Assembly (NCBI GenBank): GCA_046350295.1
Contig: JAXMAR010000010.1
Span: 62,001 to 126,000, forward strand
Source: JAXMAR01 sp046350295
GTDB taxonomy: Bacteria; Planctomycetota; Planctomycetia; Gemmatales; Gemmataceae
Length of the DNA: 64,000 nucleotides
Reading direction: 5' to 3'
Below are positions 59,701 through 64,000 of the stretch, piece after piece (position 1 is the first letter of the stretch; every line of letters starts with the position of its first letter). The notes beneath the pieces were generated by a model, which was given only the letters and a program-made list of their open reading frames with translations, searched no databases and had not been told where the DNA came from. A program made the position numbers and the translations under genes.

Positions 59701-60008
59701 ACGTCGGCAAGAAATACAAACGCGACTACCTGCTCGAATCGATCGTCGATCCCAACAAGCAGATCGCCAAGGGCTTCGAGACGGTCGTCCTCAACCTCCT
59801 GGATGGCACGGTCAAATCGGGCGTCCTCAAGAGCGAGGACAAGAAGGAGGTGCGGCTGGTGACGCCCGAAGGCGCCGCGCTGACCGTGCCGACCGCCGAC
59901 ATCGAGTTCCGCGCCCGCGGGCCGTCAGCGATGCCCGCCGACCTGCACACCAAGATGACGCCGCGCGAACTTCGCGACCTGGTGGAGTATCTATCCACCT
60001 TGAAGTGA
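56706..60008 (+). CDS. PVC-type haem-binding protein with beta-propeller and HEAT repeats
   Basis: 1100 residues. A signal peptide (to about 22) precedes a membrane-bound-dehydrogenase-type propeller ('FCFDGKGRIFVAETFRLHAG', 'HDLHGLRFGPDGKLYFTVGD', 'GLRNPQELAFDEHGNLFTGD'). Then come HEAT-like repeats (about 470-930: 'DAEVRSQAAKVLGDHRDADA') and one c-type haem site CVRCH (about residue 979) in the C-terminal module that ends 'PRELRDLVEYLSTLK'. This is the planctomycete/verrucomicrobial periplasmic type. It is probably a periplasmic sugar dehydrogenase or electron carrier; the substrate is unknown. Confidence 0.9.
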   Translation: MPRRAAVLLLAIPLFALPLSRADDPDPYAKRIKGPSDEGLKAIPRIQRPKGLKIDLTAAEPLLANPVSFCFDGKGRIFVAETFRLHAGVPDNRGRPWLEDELAARTVADRLAVYKKYKYLAEAGREQDRVRLIWSSKENGVYDQASVFAGGFKDPADGLGSGVLARGNKVWYTNIPHLWLLEDKNGDGKAEVKKSLHEGYGVHISFLGHDLHGLRFGPDGKLYFTVGDRGAHIEKDGKVLVSTPDTGAVFRCDPDGANLEIFHVGLRNPQELAFDEHGNLFTGDNNADGGDAARWVYCVEGGDSGWRIGYQYQKSLGPWNAERLWHKQFPGQAGAHLPPLEHIASGPAGLTYNPGVTLLPEKYQKHFFLVDFRGGSGGSGIHAFANEPKGAGFKVVDRHNFVWSILATDCDFGPDGGFYVLDWVEGWGLTGKGRIYKVYDPDRAKDPTILEVKTLLAEGMAKREPLALFKLLEHKDQRIRQEAQFELASRNETALLTKAATEGKGLARLHGIWGVGQTAYKAPRVLRGLLPLLEDGDAEVRSQAAKVLGDHRDADALPVLVKNLNDKEPRVRFFSALALGRIGNASALPAVLDMLRENKGEDVYLRHAGVMALAGARDEKTLLKAAEDSSKDVRHAALLAMRRLGMPEVVRFLGDIDPYLALEAARAINDAPINKALPSLAAFLHRTTVNWAAMPAEVREPLFLRALNANYRQGTADNAEALAAFAAKSTAPANLRVEALAMLREWETPKQRDRIMGLYRPLEKREGAVASAALRRHLTGIMTGPDAVRAEGAKTAARHGIKEVGPLLRDIVADLKRPAAVRVETLRALEALKDKGLQASAEIALKDSDPRLRGEGRRITLLSAKPEDALKSIGAVLDKGHYIEQQSAIGLLPKIKTAGAEKLILSLLEDSIKGRSMPELQLDILEAARQLNTPDLKRKLAEREKQLDTKDHLAKWRESLAGGSADAGKRVFFDKTDLSCVRCHKIGGVGGDVGPDLSDVGKKYKRDYLLESIVDPNKQIAKGFETVVLNLLDGTVKSGVLKSEDKKEVRLVTPEGAALTVPTADIEFRARGPSAMPADLHTKMTPRELRDLVEYLSTLK

Positions 60009-60012
60009 TCTT

Positions 60013-60140
60013 CAGAGCCGAAAGCGGCTTGTCAGAGCCGAAAGCGTAAGCGACGCACCGGCTTGTCAGAGCCGGAAGCGTAAGCGACGGATGTCTTCGG
60101 CTGTCGCGCGGACAAAGCGTCGCTCACGCTTCCGGCTCTG
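60013..60140. repeat. Cluster of palindromic repeats, 'CAGAGCCGGAAGCGTAAGCGACG' family
   Basis: Direct copies at 60013 (partial), 60033-60055 and 60067-60089, with an inverted copy at 60118-60140. The last two form a 23-bp hairpin arm pair with one G-U. The element lies between the PVC-type haem protein and the sulfatase-fold gene. The family also occurs at 10088-10128. Confidence 0.9.
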
Positions 60141-60166
60141 AGGCTTCCGAACATGGCGCGTTGTCA

Positions 60167-61345
60167 ATGAAAATCGTCGTCGTCGAAGCCACCGGCCTCT
60201 CCCTCGCCTTCCTGGGCTGCTACGGCGCCGACTGGGTCGCCACGCCCACGCTGGACAGCCTCGCCTGTGAAGCGGTCGTCTTCGACAGCCATTTCGCCGA
60301 TTATCCCCTGCTCCGGCGCGACGAGCCGAGCAGCGCCCGCACCGGTCGCTACGGCTTTCGTCCCGCCGGCGCTGCCGATCTTCTCGATCTCCTCAAAGCA
60401 CGCGGCTGGACGACGAGCCTTGTCGCACCGCAAAGCGTCGCCTTTGCCGATTCATGCCTGACCGCTCTTGAAGGTTGGCAACAGGACCGCTCCGCGCTTC
60501 TCTGGATCGACGGCCCCTCCCTGCTGCCCCCCTGGTCGCTGCCCGGCGACCTGCTCTGGGTCTACTTCGAGGACGACAGCAAAGACGAAGAACATGAGGA
60601 GGAAGAAGACGAGTTCGAGGACGACGAAGAGTTCGAGGACGACGAAGAGGAAATGCCGTCGGCGCTGGATGCCGCCGAGGCGACGCTGGAACCCTGGCCC
60701 GATCCGCCGCGAGGACACGTGGCGCCCCTCTCCGTCGCCGATTGCCGCCGCCTGCGTCAGACCTATGCCGCCGCCCTCACGTTCTTCGACGCCCAGCTCG
60801 ACCGCCTGTGCCGCGCCATCGTCAACGGCGGCTGGGCCGACGAGACGCTGCTCGTCGTCACGGCGCGTTCGGGCCTGCCGCTCGGAGAGCACGGCGTCGT
60901 CGGCGACGGCGTCCCGCTCCTGCACGAGGAGCGGGCCCACCTGCCGCTGCTGGTCCGTTTCCCGGGCGAGCGTCACGCCGGCCGACGCGTGGCGGCGCTC
61001 ACGCAGCCGGTCGACCTGTTCGCCGGCCTGATCGAGGCGGCGTCGGCAGAGCCGGTGCAAGGAGATGGGCGTAGCTTCCTGCCCCTCCTTGCCGGGGCGA
61101 CGGAAGAGATTCGCAGCACGGCCTATGCCGGGCTCGAACGCGGCCGGCTCCGCGAGACGTCGCTGCGGCGGCGCGACTGGGCGTTGCTTTTGCCGCTGCG
61201 CGATCCCGAAGAGAAGCCGGCCGAGGGACGGCTTTTCGTCAAGCCGGACGATCGCTGGGAAGTCAACGACCTGCGGCTCAAGGAGCTCGAGCTGGCGGAG
61301 GAGATGGAACGCGAGCTGAGGGATCAATTCGGCGCCGCGGAATGA
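60167..61345 (+). CDS. Sulfatase-fold protein lacking the catalytic residues, with an acidic insert
   Basis: 392 residues from the ATG at 60167. The overall order is that of sulfatases: 'LSLAFLGCYGADWVATPTLD' then 'SLACEAVVFDSHFAD', the 'RTGRYGF' block, 'LLVVTARSGLPLGEHGVVGD' and a C-terminal 'FVKPDDRWEVNDLRLKELE'. The C/S-x-P-S-R formylglycine site is missing ('DEPSSARTGRYG' stands there). The DHG metal motif reads ARSG, and the N-terminal Asp pair is gone. A stretch of almost pure Asp/Glu covers residues 135-162. No signal peptide is present. It is probably a pseudo-enzyme with a binding or regulatory role. Confidence 0.78.
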   Translation: MKIVVVEATGLSLAFLGCYGADWVATPTLDSLACEAVVFDSHFADYPLLRRDEPSSARTGRYGFRPAGAADLLDLLKARGWTTSLVAPQSVAFADSCLTALEGWQQDRSALLWIDGPSLLPPWSLPGDLLWVYFEDDSKDEEHEEEEDEFEDDEEFEDDEEEMPSALDAAEATLEPWPDPPRGHVAPLSVADCRRLRQTYAAALTFFDAQLDRLCRAIVNGGWADETLLVVTARSGLPLGEHGVVGDGVPLLHEERAHLPLLVRFPGERHAGRRVAALTQPVDLFAGLIEAASAEPVQGDGRSFLPLLAGATEEIRSTAYAGLERGRLRETSLRRRDWALLLPLRDPEEKPAEGRLFVKPDDRWEVNDLRLKELELAEEMERELRDQFGAAE

Positions 61346-61375
61346 CAGTCCCCGTTCGGAGGTGTTTCAGAACCA

Positions 61376-61430
61376 CGTGGGCAGGCCGCCTGGCCTGCCA
61401 CTCCCGGCAGGCGAGGCCGCCTGCCCCACG
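61376..61430. repeat. Palindromic repeat between convergent genes
   Basis: CGTGGGCAGGCCGCCT (61376-61391) faces AGGCCGCCTGCCCCACG (61414-61430). The arms match except for one gap and one base, and contain a smaller GGCAGGC palindrome. It lies between two genes that end towards each other and may stop transcription from both sides. Confidence 0.7.
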
Positions 61431-61445
61431 TTCGGCAACACCCTG

Positions 61446-61973
61446 TTAGCCGCGGTAGAAGTCGATCCAGCTCACCGTTATGGAAGGCGGGGCGCCCTCG
61501 AAGAACGCGCGCGGCAGCGTCAGCTCGAAATAGCCGTCCTTGAGGGGCAGTTTTCCGGCCGGCTTGCCATCGCTGCCGATGACGCGAACGTCCATCCAGA
61601 ACGGGCTCTTCTCGTCGAGCGGAGCGTCCTCCTTGCCGTCCTTCCACTGACGTGTCTGCGCTTTGCCCTCGACAACGGACACCGCCGCCTGCAGGGTCGC
61701 CTTGCCGCTGGAAACCTTGAAGCTCTCCAGTCCCTTGAGACGCAGCCGGAGAGCCACCCCTTTCGGCCACGTCATGGCCTCCCGCTCGATAACCGCCTGA
61801 CCGATGCCGAAGGGACTGGTCACGATGAACAGGACCTTGTCCCCGTTTGCCCGAAATTCGACGGTGTCCCCCTTCTTCTTCGTCGTGATCTTGAACTTGA
61901 GTTCCTCGTCTTCGGCAAAGACGACGCGGCTCGTCAGGAGCAGGGCGAGCAAGGCGTGCAGTGCGGTGTTCAT
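61446..61973 (-). CDS. Secreted protein of unknown function
   Basis: 175 residues from the ATG at 61973 with GGAGG 5 bases upstream. A signal peptide (about 1-20, ending VVFAED) precedes a beta-rich domain ('KFKITTKKKGDTVEFRANGD', 'MTWPKGVALRLRLKGLESFK', 'PPSITVSWIDFYRG'). No cysteines or haem sites are present. It may bind carbohydrate or protein outside the inner membrane, but no family is recognised. Confidence 0.7.
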   Translation of the reverse strand: MNTALHALLALLLTSRVVFAEDEELKFKITTKKKGDTVEFRANGDKVLFIVTSPFGIGQAVIEREAMTWPKGVALRLRLKGLESFKVSSGKATLQAAVSVVEGKAQTRQWKDGKEDAPLDEKSPFWMDVRVIGSDGKPAGKLPLKDGYFELTLPRAFFEGAPPSITVSWIDFYRG

Positions 61974-62064
61974 CGGAGCCTCCGAAAGCGCGGCATGGAC
62001 AGGCTGGTCTATACGCTGGCCCCGGCGCAAACGGCGCAGGGGCGGAAGCGGCGATTTCGAAATT

Positions 62065-64000
62065 CTACTTGGCCAACTTGCTCATCTCGAACACCAGCAA
62101 CGTGAACCCATCCTCCGCCACCGCCGCCAGCGCCCGCCCGTCGCGCGAGAAGGCGAACCGGCTCGGCTGGATCGGCAGCGCCAGCGGCCGCGCCTTGAAG
62201 TTTAGCGGGTGGAACGTCCGGCCGCTGACGAGATAGCGGCCGTCCGGAGAAAAGGCGAGGCAGTGGCTGGCCGGGTCGCTCTTGAACGTCTTCAACTCCT
62301 TGCCCTCGCGCAGGTCCCAGAGGCGCACCCGTTTCTCGGTCGACCAGGCGAGGTATTCGCCGTCGGGCGAAAAGGCCATGTCGAGCACGCCCTCCCTGTC
62401 GCCTCCGATCACGTGCGGCGGGTTCTCGCTCATGTCCCAGAGGGCGACGCGGCCGTCCGGTCCCGTATCCGAGTAGAGGCCGGCGAAGCGCTTGCCGTCC
62501 GGGGAAAAGCAGAAGGGGACGTTGGCGGCGCCGAGCGGCTGACCGAAGCGCCAGTTCAAGGTGGGCGCTCCGGTCTTCGTGTCGAAGAATTCGTAGGCGG
62601 TCCTGCTCGATGTCGCGACGCCGAGCGTCTTGCCGTCGGGAGCGAAGGCGATGCGCGTGGCATAGCGGGCGAAGTCGTCGGGCCGGCTCACGCTGAAGCG
62701 GTGCTGCTCCTTGCCGGAGGCGGAGTCCCACACGATCACCTGGCTGAAATGATTGGCGGCGGCGACGTTCTTGCCGCTGGGGCTGAAGGCGACCGACCAG
62801 GCCCCATTGCCGCCAAGGTCGATCAGGCGGCGCGGCTTGCCGGTCTTGACGTCCCAGACGAGGACGGCGCCGTCGTCGCCGCCGGAGACGATGGCGCTGC
62901 CGTCCTGATTGACATCGAGCGTCCGGACCTTTCCGGAATGGCCTTCCTCGAGCAGGATGTCGCGGCCGGTCTTGAGGTCGATGAGCTCGACGAAGGCGCC
63001 GCGGCAAACGACCAGCGTGTCCCCGTCCTTGCTGAAGAGCACCGGGCCGCCGCCGCCGCGCCGGCCGCCGGCGTAGCGCTCTGCGCGCGTCTGGCGATCC
63101 CAGACGTGAACCTCCATCTGCTGACCGAGGCCCGCCATCCACTTGCCGTCGGCTGAATAGGCGTGGAACCAGGATGTCCCGGCGGTGTTGACCTCGGTTT
63201 CGCGCTTGCCTGTCTCCATGTTCCAGTAGCTGACGACCGCTTTGTGGAGATCACGACCCTCCGCGCTGACGACAGCCAACCGACCTTCCGGCGTCAAGGT
63301 CAAGCCGCCCAAGCCCCCCGTGACCAGGGGGAAGCGGCGCAGCGCGTGCCTCTCCCTGCCGGTCGCGACGTCGAAAACACGGACGGCGTCGTCCTGCGCG
63401 CTGGAGAGGGACGCCAGCAGTTTGCCGTCGCGGGAGAAGACGAGCGAATCGACCGCCAGGTAGGTCTTGAACTCCGCGCCGAGCGACTCCATGCGTTTGT
63501 GGCCCGGGAAGGTGCGGATCTTCTCCCCGGTCGCGACGTTCCACAGCGTCAATTCGGCGCGGCGCTCGACGTCGAACCGGTCCGTGCGCGTGAAACTGCC
63601 CGCGGCAATCGTCCGCCCGTCGGGCGAGACGGCGAACGTGGTGAACGCCAGGTTCTTCTCCTTCGCCGCGATGCGGGTGATCCGCTTGCCTGACTCCAGG
63701 TCGAACACGAGCACGCAGCCGGTCAGGTCCGGGAAGGCGAACAGCGTCTTGCCGTCGGCCGTGACGTGCATCTGGCGGACATAGCCTTCCTCGAGCGGGA
63801 TGGTCCGGACGAGCCGCCGCGACTTCGACTCCCAGACACGGATGTCGCGCCCGCCGGTAATGAGCCTCGAGCCGTCCGGCGTGAAGACCGCGGAGAGGAC
63901 GCTATCATGCCGCAGGTTCACGCTGCCCAGCCGGCGAATGGCGCCGCGCGGCAGATCGGCGGCCTCCTGTGCGGCGGCCGGGGCATGGCAGGCGGAACAC
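62065..64000 (-). CDS. WD40-repeat protein, 5' end beyond the window
   Basis: At least 645 residues; the start lies outside. The first visible residues 'CSACHAPAAAQEAADLPRGA' look like the end of an export signal or a CxxCH-type haem site, which the window cannot settle. Then follow many WD40 blades with the typical 'FSPDGKxLA' and 'VxVWDxxTGK' patterns, for example 'GGDDGAVLVWDVKTGKPRRL' and 'AFSPDGEYLAWSTEKRVRLW'. It ends at TAG 62065-62067. Such long WD40 chains are common scaffolds in planctomycetes. Confidence 0.88.
   Translation of the reverse strand, partial: CSACHAPAAAQEAADLPRGAIRRLGSVNLRHDSVLSAVFTPDGSRLITGGRDIRVWESKSRRLVRTIPLEEGYVRQMHVTADGKTLFAFPDLTGCVLVFDLESGKRITRIAAKEKNLAFTTFAVSPDGRTIAAGSFTRTDRFDVERRAELTLWNVATGEKIRTFPGHKRMESLGAEFKTYLAVDSLVFSRDGKLLASLSSAQDDAVRVFDVATGRERHALRRFPLVTGGLGGLTLTPEGRLAVVSAEGRDLHKAVVSYWNMETGKRETEVNTAGTSWFHAYSADGKWMAGLGQQMEVHVWDRQTRAERYAGGRRGGGGPVLFSKDGDTLVVCRGAFVELIDLKTGRDILLEEGHSGKVRTLDVNQDGSAIVSGGDDGAVLVWDVKTGKPRRLIDLGGNGAWSVAFSPSGKNVAAANHFSQVIVWDSASGKEQHRFSVSRPDDFARYATRIAFAPDGKTLGVATSSRTAYEFFDTKTGAPTLNWRFGQPLGAANVPFCFSPDGKRFAGLYSDTGPDGRVALWDMSENPPHVIGGDREGVLDMAFSPDGEYLAWSTEKRVRLWDLREGKELKTFKSDPASHCLAFSPDGRYLVSGRTFHPLNFKARPLALPIQPSRFAFSRDGRALAAVAEDGFTLLVFEMSKLAK

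Overview
The window looks like a piece of a planctomycete chromosome, most likely from the Gemmataceae/Gemmatales, and it is GC-rich. The pointers are: an HzsA-related secreted haem protein (16620-19736); a PVC-type haem-binding HEAT-repeat protein (56706-60008); a giant secreted protein whose N-terminus carries the planctomycete 'LELLEERTVPSA' motif (44448-50997); two Ser/Thr kinases, one coupled to an ECF-type sigma factor; FloA and a long NfeD protease; and several families of palindromic intergenic repeats. No strain can be named from the sequence alone.

Layout. 0-8.5 kb: NfeD protease behind a near-consensus sigma-70 promoter, an HDOD-REC-GGDEF signalling protein, fabF-acpP, a methyltransferase and a DUF763 protein. 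8.5-16.3 kb: membrane proteins, an SBF transporter, a DapA-family aldolase, floA and its partner, a GxxExxY gene between inverted repeats, a serine hydrolase, a PIN toxin-antitoxin pair and a double-CxxC protein. 16.6-27.8 kb: HzsA-related protein, kinase, ATP-cone protein, histidine-kinase-like protein, small proteins, two decayed genes (mug and a tyrosine-phosphatase-like gene), then a thioredoxin-like secreted protein with an in-frame TGA. 27.8-41 kb: tRNA-Arg(ACG) and one long minus-strand respiratory operon reading actA-B-C-D-E-F, a small membrane protein, sco, coxB-A-C-D. This encodes Alternative Complex III (quinol oxidation) and a caa3-type cytochrome c oxidase (oxygen reduction). 41-44 kb: GYF_2 protein, fatty-acid desaturase and small proteins. 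44.4-51 kb: the giant Calx-beta/DNRLRE/VCBS/UnbV protein. 51-56.6 kb: kinase-sigma pair, MBOAT wax-synthase-like acyltransferase, and an accessory patch with a PD-(D/E)XK-like protein, an SMI1/KNR4 protein and a zinc-ribbon protein. 56.7-64 kb: PVC-type cytochrome, a sulfatase-fold pseudo-enzyme, a secreted protein and a WD40 protein cut by the window end.

Two cross-cutting observations stand out. First, at least eight otherwise well-conserved genes are interrupted by apparent single-base indels, nearly all in GCGC-rich or C-run contexts. This suggests systematic sequencing error, or real decay; raw reads would decide. Second, palindromic repeats sit at the 3' ends of several genes, and in three of them the repeat edge supplies the TAG stop codon. 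The most biologically interesting single candidate is the in-frame TGA at 26719-26721, followed by a hairpin of bacterial SECIS size, in a thioredoxin-like protein. It is a possible selenoprotein but unproven.
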